A stretch of DNA of 32,260 bases from an uncultured Acidimicrobiales bacterium. Lineage in GTDB: Bacteria > Actinomycetota > Acidimicrobiia > Acidimicrobiales > UBA10347. Position 1 is the first letter of the stretch; each line of letters begins with the position of its first letter. The DNA lies in NCBI GenBank assembly GCA_938015575.1, contig CALLPT010000219.1:1-32260 (forward strand), written 5' to 3'. The notes beneath the pieces are model-generated. The model had not been told where the DNA came from, did not search any database, and was given only the letters and a program-made list of their open reading frames with translations. Both the position numbers and the translations under genes were made by a program. This document shows positions 8,862-18,800 of the stretch, in pieces.

Positions 8862-9379
8862 ACGCTCCGCTCTCGGCCAGCTCAGGGCCGCTCCGCAACA
8901 TTCTCGCCGCGCTGATCATTGCGACGCTGACCGCGACGGCATGTGGATCGTCGTCGAGTCTCGACCTCGAGGTCGTGGCCGTCTCCGACGTCGAACGTCT
9001 TGATGACCTGACCCGCCTGGACTACCGCGTCTACACCGTCGAAGACGTCGACGAAATTCTCGCGACCGCGACTAACCCGAACGGCACGCCGGTCCAGGCC
9101 ATCTCGTGTGAGATCCTCAAGACGGCGGCACCCGATGCAACGGACTGCACCGAGACCGAGCGCCGTGTCACCCGCGACCAGGACCTGCTCGAGACCGGGC
9201 CCGTCCCAGCCGACGGAAGGCTCACGATCAAAGGCGGCCAGCGTGTACGTGTGTACGCGTCGTTGCGGCCTGACCAGCTCGTCATGGACGAGCACGGCCA
9301 TTTCTGCTCATGGACCGGCAATCAGGTTTTCGAAACCACCGCGACAGCTGGCGAAATTCAAGTCCGGCCGTTCTGTTAG
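8849..9379 (+). CDS. putative small lipoprotein of unknown function
   Basis: 176 aa; N-terminal hydrophobic segment ILAALIIATLTATACGSSSS with lipobox-like Cys. Overlaps the GGDEF gene; alternative ATG 8858 gives an ATGA overlap. Confidence 0.65.
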   Translation: MSRMNAPLSASSGPLRNILAALIIATLTATACGSSSSLDLEVVAVSDVERLDDLTRLDYRVYTVEDVDEILATATNPNGTPVQAISCEILKTAAPDATDCTETERRVTRDQDLLETGPVPADGRLTIKGGQRVRVYASLRPDQLVMDEHGHFCSWTGNQVFETTATAGEIQVRPFC

Positions 9380-9388
9380 CCAAACGCG

Positions 9389-11986
9389 CTAACGAATCGA
9401 GTCGCGACGGGACTTGGGTCGGCCGTTGCGAGCGCGCGCATCGGTTGCGTCGCCGTCGGTATTGACCCAAAGCTCCGGGTCGACATGGCCATCGGCGGCC
9501 GACGGATCCAGATCGGAGACGACTCGCCATGCCTCGTCGGCGCGGGTCCGCGCGTCGAGATAGGCCCGCTGGGCATCGGCGGCTTCCCGGTCCGCGGCCA
9601 CAATCGCCTCGTCGTCGCTCGTGCATTCGGGCCGTTCGATACGCAACAGCTCGGCCTCGACCATGAGCAGCGCGGCCTTTTCGTTGAGCTGCTCGGCGCG
9701 CTCCGAGATCTTTGACGCCCGATCCTGCGCGGCAGCAATCGCGGCCGAACGGTCCTCGTCGGGCTGCACATCGAGCTCGACGGGCGCGACAGCTTGAGCG
9801 AACACGACGACAGGGAGCTGCCCACCGAGCTCATCGAGATCAACCCCGTTGGGTCCGAGCGCTTCGCCCTTGCGGACCCGCATCGGAGCAAAAACCAGTG
9901 ACGCCCCCGACACCCGGTTCACAAACGCCGAGCGGGGCGCGCCGCCAGCGACGCGAACCGGCAGGCGGGCATCGTCGAGCTGTGCGGCGACTCGGTTGAT
10001 CTCGTCGGCGCGCACATCGTCTCCGGCGACCCACACCTCGATCTCGGCTCCTGCCCATGTCGATGAACGCGTGCACATCCACGCCAACATGGTGAGCAAC
10101 TGTCCGGTGCGGTCGTCGGTCCACCAAACCGCCAGGCGCCGGTCGCCGTTCGTCGACGACGCAACCCGTTCCCAGCTGGCATCGTCGGCGTGCACGATGG
10201 CCACATTGCAACCATGGCGTAGCCCCGTGCGCACCATGTTCGTGTAGCGGGTGGCCTTGCCCTTTTCAGATTCCGCGTGCCATGAGACATCGGGATCGTG
10301 CCAGGAGTAGAGCGCCAGGTTCGGTCTGACGGCGCCAAGCCCGTGTGCCTGCAACATCGCCGCCACCCCCGCTTGGACCGTGTCGCCGACAACGACGCGT
10401 CCATAGATGCCGTCATTGCGGTCGGCCAGCTCACGCCGCAGCTCGAGGTCGACCTGCGACGCCTTCTTGCGGGCCACGGCACCCGATCCGACGATGACAC
10501 GTGCGACGGTGGTGAACCCGGCCGCGCCTTCGAGCCATGACGCCACCGCGATGAGCCGCGAACGACGCTCGGGATTGCGAGGTACGAACGCGACCGTGCA
10601 CGGTCGCCAGTCCCGACTCGGGTCCGACTGCACACCCATCTGTTTCAAGTGTGATCGCACCTGCGAGGCGTGGAAGCCACGCGTGCTGTCGGCCCATCGG
10701 ACCTCGATCACCGACTGCTGCAGCCATCGGTAGAGCATGAACACGGCGACGCCCGCCAAGGCGCCGGCGAGTGGATCGATCGCCAAGATTGCGCCGAGGC
10801 ACGCGATCGTGCCCAGCAGGCTCAGCCGCCAATCGAAGTACTTGAACCGAGGGCGGAACGAGGTGCTCGCAGCGCGAGCCTCGGAGTAGGTGGCGAAGTT
10901 GATCATGCCGTAGCTGGCCAGGAAGAACATCGAGATGACCGGAGCGACTACATCGAGGTCGCCGAGGGCCACTGTCACCAGTGCAATTGCCGCGCTCAAC
11001 GCCGCCCCCAGCCGGGGGTTGTCGTCGGCTCCTGAGCCTTCCGCGAACCGTTCGAGCGGCTTGATGAGCCGGTCGGCGGCGAGGCGTTGCAGCGTCCGCG
11101 GTGCGCCCATGATCGAGGCAATCGCCGAGGACAATGTGGCTGCGATGACGCCGACGTCGACCAGCCAGGGGCGCAGCGAGAGCGAACGCATGATCGCGGT
11201 GTCGTCACGCAACACATCGAGCGGCACCGCCATGCCCAACGTCAGGATGACCAAGAGGTAGACGACGGTCGATACGCCAATGGCCGAGAATGTGCCGAGC
11301 GAGATGCTTCGCGAAGGCGTCTTCAGATCGCCCGACATCGCGACGCCTTGGGTGAAACCGGTGATGGCCGGAAAGAAGATGGCGAAGCTGACCCAGAAGG
11401 ACGCACCGAGCGCTGGTCGGCCGAAGTTGTCGCCGAGGCTGCTCGGTTGCAGGTCCGGAAGCACGCCGGCGAAATAGCCGGCGATGGCGACCGCCAAGCA
11501 CACCATCACGACGTATTGGAAACGGGTTGCGATGTCGGCACCAAGCCAAGCCAGGCCCAGCAGGCCGATGATCACAAACGCAGCGATCAGCCGAGGCAGT
11601 GCGGCGCTGTCGCTGCCCGTGATGCTCGTGACGGCTTCACCCAAACCAATGGCGTAGAACGCGACCGAAACCGACATGGCGACATACAGCACCAGGCCGA
11701 TGGCGCCGCCGTATTGCGGGCCGAGGGTGCGCGACAGCAAGAAGTAGACCCCGCCGCCGCCGACCTTGAGGTTGGTGGCAATCGCAGCCAACGAGATCGT
11801 GGTCAGGACCGAAACACCACTCGAAAGCGCCAGGATCAAAAGCATCTGGCCCACGCCGACGCTGCCGGTGACGAAGCCCAAACGGAGGAAGAGGACGAGC
11901 CCCAGGATGGTCAACAAGCTCGGGGCAAACACTCCCCCGAACGTGCTGAGCTTGTGAGCCTCGGGCGAGGACTCGGCTTCGGTCAC
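9389..11986 (-). CDS. bacterial cation-chloride cotransporter-like / APC superfamily permease (SLC12-like)
   Basis: TEAESSPEAHKLSTFGGVFAPSLLTILGLVLFLRLGFVTGSVGVGQMLLILALSSGVSVLTTISLAAIATNLKVGGGGVYFLLSRTLG; C-terminal WADSTRGFHASQVRSHLKQMGVQSDPSRDWRPCTVAFV resembles SLC12 C-terminal domain. GTG start at 11986 preferred to ORF start 12187. Confidence 0.85.
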   Translation of the reverse strand: MTEAESSPEAHKLSTFGGVFAPSLLTILGLVLFLRLGFVTGSVGVGQMLLILALSSGVSVLTTISLAAIATNLKVGGGGVYFLLSRTLGPQYGGAIGLVLYVAMSVSVAFYAIGLGEAVTSITGSDSAALPRLIAAFVIIGLLGLAWLGADIATRFQYVVMVCLAVAIAGYFAGVLPDLQPSSLGDNFGRPALGASFWVSFAIFFPAITGFTQGVAMSGDLKTPSRSISLGTFSAIGVSTVVYLLVILTLGMAVPLDVLRDDTAIMRSLSLRPWLVDVGVIAATLSSAIASIMGAPRTLQRLAADRLIKPLERFAEGSGADDNPRLGAALSAAIALVTVALGDLDVVAPVISMFFLASYGMINFATYSEARAASTSFRPRFKYFDWRLSLLGTIACLGAILAIDPLAGALAGVAVFMLYRWLQQSVIEVRWADSTRGFHASQVRSHLKQMGVQSDPSRDWRPCTVAFVPRNPERRSRLIAVASWLEGAAGFTTVARVIVGSGAVARKKASQVDLELRRELADRNDGIYGRVVVGDTVQAGVAAMLQAHGLGAVRPNLALYSWHDPDVSWHAESEKGKATRYTNMVRTGLRHGCNVAIVHADDASWERVASSTNGDRRLAVWWTDDRTGQLLTMLAWMCTRSSTWAGAEIEVWVAGDDVRADEINRVAAQLDDARLPVRVAGGAPRSAFVNRVSGASLVFAPMRVRKGEALGPNGVDLDELGGQLPVVVFAQAVAPVELDVQPDEDRSAAIAAAQDRASKISERAEQLNEKAALLMVEAELLRIERPECTSDDEAIVAADREAADAQRAYLDARTRADEAWRVVSDLDPSAADGHVDPELWVNTDGDATDARARNGRPKSRRDSIR

Positions 11987-12074
11987 TGCGATCCGCAAAT
12001 CTTGGCACAGCCATCGACAGTCTGGGCACTTCCGGACTGCTCGTGCGAGCGCTCGACGTGCAACGATCAAGACG

Positions 12075-13232
12075 ATGCGTTTCACACCCACCGAACTGAC
12101 GCCAGATGAACTGGCGCTCCAAGCCGAGGTTCGGGCGTTCCTCGCCGAGGAGCTTCCGCCCGGGTCCCATGAACCTGGCCTGGGCATGTCCGCCCGTCAC
12201 GACAAAGCCTTCTCGAAAAAGATGGCGGAGCGCGGCTGGGTCGGCATGGCGCTTCCCACCGAATGGGGTGGCCATGCACGGACCGCCGTCGACCGATTCG
12301 TCGTCGTCGAAGAGATGCTGCGCTGGGGTGCCCCGGTTGGCTACCACTGGGTCGCCGACCGCCAGACCGGTGCGATCATCAATAAGTTCGGCACCGACGA
12401 TCAGCGCGAACGCTTTCTTCCAAAAATCTGCGCTGGCGAACTCGGTTTCTCGATTGGCATGAGCGAACCCGACAGCGGCTCCGACCTGGCGTCGGTCTCG
12501 ACCCGAGCCGACCGCGACGACGGCGGTTGGATCATCAACGGCACCAAGATCTGGACCAGCAATGCGCATCAGAACGACTGGTTCATCTGCCTGCTGCGCA
12601 CCACGCCGCTGGAGCCCGAAGGCAACAAGCGCGAGGGCTTGAGTCAGATGCTCATCGACATTCACAACACGCCGGGCCTCGAAGTCGGCCCGATTCCGTT
12701 TCTCAACGGCGAGCATCACTTCAACGAGGTGTCGTTCACCGACGTCTTCGTACCCGATGAGAATGTGGTCGGCCAGGCCGGTATGGGCTGGAACCAGAAC
12801 ACGACCGAGATGGCCTATGAACGAGGCGGACCCGATCGCTGGTTGTCCCCGTTCTCGACCGTCGAGCAGCTTCTTCGCGAAACCCAGGACACCGAGCTGG
12901 GTGAGCGAGCGCTGGAGTTGTTCGGCGAACTCGTCGCTCGCTGGTGGGGCATTCGCAACCTGTCGCTGTCCGTTGCTCGGCTCATCGACGGCGGCTACGC
13001 CCCTTCGGTCGAATCGTCGCTCGTCAAAGAGATGGGCACCCGGTACGAGATCGAGCTGATCGAGAAGCTGGTCGAATTCGTCGACGAAGAACTCACGCTC
13101 GATTCCGAGTCACTGTTCAGCCGGCTGCTCTCGCAGTGCGTGCTGACGGGACCCGGCAACACCATTCGTGGCGGCACGATCGAGATCCTTCGCTCGGTAG
13201 CCAGCAAGGGACTCCAGGGGCTTCCGGTATGA
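12075..13232 (+). CDS. acyl-CoA dehydrogenase family protein (subunit 1 of pair)
   Basis: 385 aa; MRFTPTELTPDELALQAEVRAFLAEELPPG...GFSIGMSEPDSGSDLASVSTRADRDDGGWIINGTKIWTSNAH...GPGNTIRGGTIEILRSVASKGLQGLP. Confidence 0.93.
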   Translation: MRFTPTELTPDELALQAEVRAFLAEELPPGSHEPGLGMSARHDKAFSKKMAERGWVGMALPTEWGGHARTAVDRFVVVEEMLRWGAPVGYHWVADRQTGAIINKFGTDDQRERFLPKICAGELGFSIGMSEPDSGSDLASVSTRADRDDGGWIINGTKIWTSNAHQNDWFICLLRTTPLEPEGNKREGLSQMLIDIHNTPGLEVGPIPFLNGEHHFNEVSFTDVFVPDENVVGQAGMGWNQNTTEMAYERGGPDRWLSPFSTVEQLLRETQDTELGERALELFGELVARWWGIRNLSLSVARLIDGGYAPSVESSLVKEMGTRYEIELIEKLVEFVDEELTLDSESLFSRLLSQCVLTGPGNTIRGGTIEILRSVASKGLQGLPV

Positions 13233-14287
13233 GTTTCGAGACCGTCGATGAACTGATCACCGAGACCGCAGACCGCCTGTTTGGCGAGCTCTGCACTCAC
13301 GGTGCGGTCCAAGCCGCCGAGGAGACCGGCGGCGCCCCCGAGATCTGGTCGGCGTTTGCCGAGACGGGCTTTCCGTGGATCTCGCTGGCCGAAGAAGCGG
13401 GCGGTTCGGGTGGCACTTTGCTCGACGCACTCGAAGTGTTGCGATTGGTCGGCTATCACGCGGCACCGATTCCGGTGGCTGAGACCGGCATGCTTGGCGG
13501 CTGGCTTCTTGCTTCGGCCGGACTTGAACTTCCCGAAGGGATCGTCACCGTCGCGCCCGACGCTTCGGGCCTGTCCATCAACGCGGATGGCACCATCACC
13601 GGTTCAGCGGCGATGGTCCCGTGGGGTCGGTCCGCCGAACGGTTGGCGTTCGTCGCCGACGGCAAGGTGGCGTCGGTAGACCCCACGGCCGGCTCGATCG
13701 TCGAACAAACATCACTCGCCGGCGAGCCTCGAGACACAGTGACGTTCGATGGAGCGGCGGCCGACATCGCGGCGGCCCCCGACGGCGTCGATCCTGCTGC
13801 GCTGCGCTTCCGAGGTGCGCTCAGCCGGGTCGCCATGATGGGCGGTGCGATCGAGAAGATGAGCCAGCTCACCGTGAGCTACACCAATGAGCGCCACCAG
13901 TTCGGTCGACCGGTGGCCCGCTTCCAGGCCGTGCAGCAGCACCTGGTGTGGGCGGCCCAAGACGCGGCGCTTGCTCGCATGGCTGCCGAGTCGGCGGGTC
14001 AGGCGGCACACCGCGGCGCCGGAGAGTTCGAGATCGCCGCAGCCAAGCTCAATTGCAACCAGGCCGCCACCCGTGCAACCAAGGCCTGTCACCAGGCGCA
14101 TGGGGCCATGGGCATGACCCAGGAGTATCCGCTGCACCACTACAGCCGGCGGCTGTGGAGCTGGCGCACCGAGTACGGCGGCACCCGCGAGTGGTCTCGT
14201 TGGGTTGGGCACGCCGCCGCCAACCAAGGCGCCGACGGGCTCTACCCCCTCATCACCGGCGGCTCCACCACCCCACCCCGAAATTGA
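13229..14287 (+). CDS. acyl-CoA dehydrogenase family protein (subunit 2 of pair)
   Basis: ATG at 13229 overlaps upstream TGA (ATGA). MSFETVDELITETADRLFGELCTHG...ISLAEEAGGSGGTLLDALEVLRLVG...YTNERHQFGRPVARFQAVQQHL. Confidence 0.92.
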   Translation: MSFETVDELITETADRLFGELCTHGAVQAAEETGGAPEIWSAFAETGFPWISLAEEAGGSGGTLLDALEVLRLVGYHAAPIPVAETGMLGGWLLASAGLELPEGIVTVAPDASGLSINADGTITGSAAMVPWGRSAERLAFVADGKVASVDPTAGSIVEQTSLAGEPRDTVTFDGAAADIAAAPDGVDPAALRFRGALSRVAMMGGAIEKMSQLTVSYTNERHQFGRPVARFQAVQQHLVWAAQDAALARMAAESAGQAAHRGAGEFEIAAAKLNCNQAATRATKACHQAHGAMGMTQEYPLHHYSRRLWSWRTEYGGTREWSRWVGHAAANQGADGLYPLITGGSTTPPRN

Positions 14288-14332
14288 TGCCGATTAGGGG
14301 TCGGCACCACCCCTAATCCCCATCAATTTCGG
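14278..14332. terminator. long near-perfect inverted repeat between convergent genes (candidate bidirectional terminator or REP-like element)
   Basis: CCGAAATTGATGCCGATTAGGGGT (14278-14301), loop CGGCACC, ACCCCTAATCCCCATCAATTTCGG (14309-14332); 22 of 24 positions pair. Confidence 0.8.
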
Positions 14333-15063
14333 CCGCCGGCGCGCATGCGTGCTTCCATGTCGGCCGGGCGACCGTAGGGAGCGGTTCGTTCGCGCTCCAA
14401 GGCATCGGTGCGATCCATGTTCTGGGCGTCGGTGATGAGCCGTTTCATCATCGACACGGTGCCCGGTGAGTTGGCCGCGATCTGACCGGCCATCTCGGCG
14501 ACCGCTGCGTCGAGCTCATCGAGTGGGACTGAACGATTCGCCAGGCCGATCGCGACGGCCTCGACACCGCTGATTCGTTTGGCGGTGAAGCTCAGCTCGC
14601 GCGCCTTGGCCACGCCAACCCGTTCGGGCAGCCGGACCGACATGCCCCATACCGGCACCAGGCCCCATTGACCGTGCGTGTCGCCGATCGAAGCATCGTC
14701 GGCACACAAAATCAGATCGCAGCCCAATATGAGCTCGAGTGCGCCGGTGTAACAGTGGCCGTGCACTCGAGCGATGGTTGCCTGAGGGAGCGCTTCGAGC
14801 AGGTCGATCGTCTCGGCCTGATAGGTCGCCGTTGGTGCCCGTTCGCCAGCAGCAATCGAGCCCAGATCATTGCCGGCACAGAATGCGCGGCCGGCGCCTT
14901 GGAGCACGACGACGCGCACCGACTCGTCGTCTCGGATCGCTTCGAGGTGACCACGAAGCTCGATGAACGCCGCCGGGTTCATCGCGTCGAGCTTGTCCGG
15001 GCGATGCAGCGTGATCGTCGCCACACCGTCGAGATCCGAGCGAAGTACGAGGCCGTCGTTCAT
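14323..15063 (-). CDS. enoyl-CoA hydratase/isomerase family protein
   Basis: 246 aa; ATITLHRPDKLDAMNPAAFIELRGHLEAIRDDESVRVVVLQGAGRAFCAGNDLGSIA crotonase signature. Confidence 0.93.
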   Translation of the reverse strand: MNDGLVLRSDLDGVATITLHRPDKLDAMNPAAFIELRGHLEAIRDDESVRVVVLQGAGRAFCAGNDLGSIAAGERAPTATYQAETIDLLEALPQATIARVHGHCYTGALELILGCDLILCADDASIGDTHGQWGLVPVWGMSVRLPERVGVAKARELSFTAKRISGVEAVAIGLANRSVPLDELDAAVAEMAGQIAANSPGTVSMMKRLITDAQNMDRTDALERERTAPYGRPADMEARMRAGGRN

Positions 15064-15108
15064 CCCCCGACCCTAGAGGCCGACCAGGTTCGGGCCAGAA
15101 ACGAGCGA

Positions 15109-15834
15109 TCAGCTGTCGAGCAGGAAGATGCCAAGTCGGATCGAGTACCCGGCCATGACGGTCCAGAACAGCACCGCGAACGTCTTCTCGCCTGCTTTGC
15201 GGTTGAGGGTCGAACCCGTCCAGGTCCCTGCGACCATCAGCGGCACCGCGGCAGCGGCGAGCAGCAACGAGGTCCGACCGAGCAGATCCGCTTCGGCGAA
15301 GATCGCCGTCTTGGTCGCATCGCCAGCGAAGCTCGCCAGCGATGCCGCGCCCACGAAGTGGCGACGATCGAGATCGAGGTTGCGAATCGCTACGCCCTTG
15401 AGCGGACCGCTTGTCCCCGAGAACCCGCTCGTCGCTCCCGACACAAACGCCAGCGATGGGGCGAACCCTCGCCGTACCGGGTTCCACTCGTAGCGCTCGG
15501 CGGCCAACGACACCGCAAACATCGTGATGACGCCAGCCGTGACCGCCCAGGTCGGGGCGTTGACCAACAAGGTCGAGCCAACTGCCGCACCGACCATGAT
15601 GAGTGCAACGATCGGAGCGGCCTTGCGGAACGGCAGCGTGTCTCGATAGGCGACAATTTTGGCGACGTTGTTGCTCGCCAATAACAGGGCAGCGAGCGCC
15701 ACTCCCTCTTTGGTACCGAGGAAGAGCGCCAATGTCGGCACGAGCAGCAGCGAGCCACCGAGCCCGGCCGAGGCCGAGACGGTGAACGACGCGTACACCG
15801 CGACAAGGACCCCAAGGGTCGCCAGAAGTTGCAC
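15109..15834 (-). CDS. TauE/SafE family sulfite exporter-like membrane protein
   Basis: 241 aa; GLGGSLLLVPTLALFLGTKEGVALAALLLASNNVAKIVAYRDTLPFRKA...SGATSGFSGTSGPLKG; TauE/SafE repeat glycine motifs. Confidence 0.85.
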   Translation of the reverse strand: MQLLATLGVLVAVYASFTVSASAGLGGSLLLVPTLALFLGTKEGVALAALLLASNNVAKIVAYRDTLPFRKAAPIVALIMVGAAVGSTLLVNAPTWAVTAGVITMFAVSLAAERYEWNPVRRGFAPSLAFVSGATSGFSGTSGPLKGVAIRNLDLDRRHFVGAASLASFAGDATKTAIFAEADLLGRTSLLLAAAAVPLMVAGTWTGSTLNRKAGEKTFAVLFWTVMAGYSIRLGIFLLDS

Positions 15835-15852
15835 GTAGTAAGAGACGGTCGA

Positions 15853-18800
15853 CTAGGCGCCGATGATGCCCATGTCGAGTTCGGCGAGCATGTCGTTCAG
15901 CGCTGCGAGGTCGGTCTCTCGCAGCGATGAATAGGCGCCCAGTTGTTCGTCGATCTGGCCAGCGACCTTGTCGTACACGGTGAACGACTGGGTCGTCGGC
16001 GGCTTGTCGGCGCTGCCGACGACAGGCGGCAGACCGGCCATGCGTTCGAACAGCTTCTCGCGATAGTTGAGGGTGTCGCCGCGGGTCGTGAACTCGCGCT
16101 GCACCAGCTCGGACTCGATGGCATCGAGGCGCTCGACCAGTGACTCGCCCGCGGACAGGATCTCGGCATGGGTCTCGCTGTCTAGGCGATCCTGCCACCC
16201 GGCGACCTGCTTCTTCATCAGGCGGATGCCGTTGACGCACTCGACGAGCTCGCCCAACTTGCCTTGGACTTGAAGCAGGAGATCTCGCTGGGCCTCGAGA
16301 TCCTCGACGGGGGTTTCGACGCGAGGGTCGCGCAGGAGCTGGAACGACTCGGTCATCGAAGCATCGCCGACCTCGAGCCGCACCTGGTAGGTGCCCGGCA
16401 CACAAAGTGGCCCTTTGGGGCGACCGTGGAACTCGGTGTCGACCATCTTCGGTCCGGCCGGATGACGCATCTCCCATTGGAAGACGTTCATGCCAGCGCT
16501 GGCCGTGGCGTAGCGGCCGTCGCGGTCCTCTTCGGCTTCGGGCCGGTCGCTCGTGAACGATTCGATCAACTCGCCGCCGGCGTCGAGGAAGCTGAGCGTG
16601 ATCGGCGCCTCGGGTTCTTCGCCGAGCCAGTAGGTGACACGGACACCGCGGTCGGCATCGGTGCCGCCGTCGATCACCCGCTTGCGTTGATAGCCGGTCT
16701 CGTCTTCTTCGAGGTAGAAGGTCGCGTTCTGCCCGATCGTGACGTGGTAATTCTTGCCGCCCTTGGAGCCCCAGAAGTCGGCGAACAGGTCCGGTGGCGT
16801 ACGCACAGCATCTCGAGGCGTGAACAGATGCGCCGACGCTGACAGCAGATCGTCGTGAGCCTGGTGGAGCTGGGTCAGGTCATCGAGGATCCAGAATGAC
16901 CGGCCATGCGTGGCGACAATCATGTCGGTGTCCTTGACGACCAGGTCATAGACCGGGGTGACCGGCAAGTTGCACTGCAGCGACTGCCAATGCGCGCCAT
17001 CGTCGAACGAGACCCAGAGACCGAGCTCAGTGCCGACATAGAGAAGGCCAGGCTTGGTCGGGTCTTCGCGCACAACACGACAGAACTGGCCGTCGGGCAG
17101 GCCTGCGTCGATGCGAGACCAGGTCTCGCCGAAGTCCGACGTCTTCCAGACATAGGGCGCGTAGTCGCCGTTCTTGTGGCGGGCCACGGTCATGTAAACC
17201 GTGCCGTCGTGGTGGGGCGACTCGGCCAGCATCGTGATCTGGCTGAACTTCTCGAGGCCCGCAGGCGTGACGTCGGTCCACGTACCGCCATCGTCGGCGC
17301 TCACATGCACACGACCATCATCGGAACCGGCCATGAGCGAGCCGGGCCGGTGCGCCGAGGCGATGAACGAGAAGATCGTGGCGTACATCTCGGCGCCGGC
17401 GGTGTCCATCGTGAGCGGGCCGGAAACACCAAGTGTGTCGGGGTCCGCGTAGGTCAGGTCAGGGCTGATCTCGTCCCAGCTATGACCCTCGTCTTTGGTG
17501 CGGAAGACCTTGTTGCCACAGGCGTAGAGCGTGTTCGGATCCTGGGGCGAGAAGACGATCGGATAGGTCCATTGGAAGCGGACTTCGGCGGTTGCCCCGT
17601 CGTGGTACCCCTCGGGCCAGATCGATACGAGCTGGACCTGACCGGTCTTCTTGTCGAAGCGTTGCAGGGCCTCGCCGCCACCAGGCGAGCTTCCGATCGC
17701 GCCGACATAGACAATGTCGGGGTCGCCGGGCTTTGGGGCGATGTAGCCGCTTTCGGCGGTGCCGGGCGGGTAGCAGTCACCCCAGTTGATCGCGCCCTTG
17801 CCGGTCTGGCTCGGCACGGCGATCGAAGAGTTGTCCTGCTGGGTTCCGTAGACCGTGTAGGGGAATTCGTCGTCGACGGCGACGTGGTAGAACTGCGCCG
17901 TCAGCTGGTTGTAGATGGTCGACCAGCTCGAACCGGCGTTGAGCGACACCCAGGCGCCGCCGTCATCGCAGCCGATCATGCGGTCGGGGTTCTTCGGGTC
18001 GATCCAGAGTCCGTGATTGTCGCCGTGGGGCGTGTGGAACTCGTCGAAGTTCTTGCCGCCGTCGATCGACTTCCATGCCGACGCGTTCATGACGAAGACG
18101 GTGTCGGCCTCGGTCGGGTGGGCCTCGACGTGCATGTAATACCAGGGGCGCCAGCACAGATCGGGCTTGGAGCTGACTTTGGTCCAAGTATCACCATGGT
18201 CGTCGCTGCGGTACAGACCGCGCTTGCGGAACTCGGCTTCGACGAGAGCGAACACGCGCCCCGGTTGCGCGGCCGATGCCGACACGCCGATCTTGCCGAG
18301 CGTGCCGTCGGGCATGCCGGCATTTGTCGAGATGTCGGTCCACGTGTCGCCACCGTCGAGGCTGCGCCACAGGCCGCTGTCGGGGCCGCCGCTGTTGATG
18401 GACCAGAAATTGCGGCGCGCTTGCCACATCGCGGCATAGACGATGCGGGGGTTGGTCGGGTCGATCGAGACATCGATCGCTCCGGCACCTTCGCTCACGT
18501 GGAGGACGAGATCCCAGGTCTTGCCGCCGTCGCTGGAGCGGTAGAGGCCACGATCAGGATTGTCCTTTGCCGAGTGACCGAGCGCGGCAACGTAGACGGT
18601 GTCGGGATCGTTCGGATGGACTTCGATGCGACCGATGTGGCGGCTCTCGGGTAGCCCCATGTGCTGCCAGTTCTTGCCCGCGTCGGTCGACTTGTACACC
18701 CCGTCTCCGTGGGTGACATCGATACGGATCGTCGCCTCGCCGGTGCCGGCGTAGATCACGTTGCCGTCGCTCGGCGCGACGGCCAGGGCGCCGATCGCCG

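Noticed and set aside
11087-12109. 340-aa plus-strand ORF
   Set aside because: Antisense to cotransporter membrane helices; highly charged shadow translation without domain.
16906-18654. 582-aa plus-strand ORF
   Set aside because: Antisense to the BNR-repeat protein; apparent periodicity mirrors the repeats on the coding strand.
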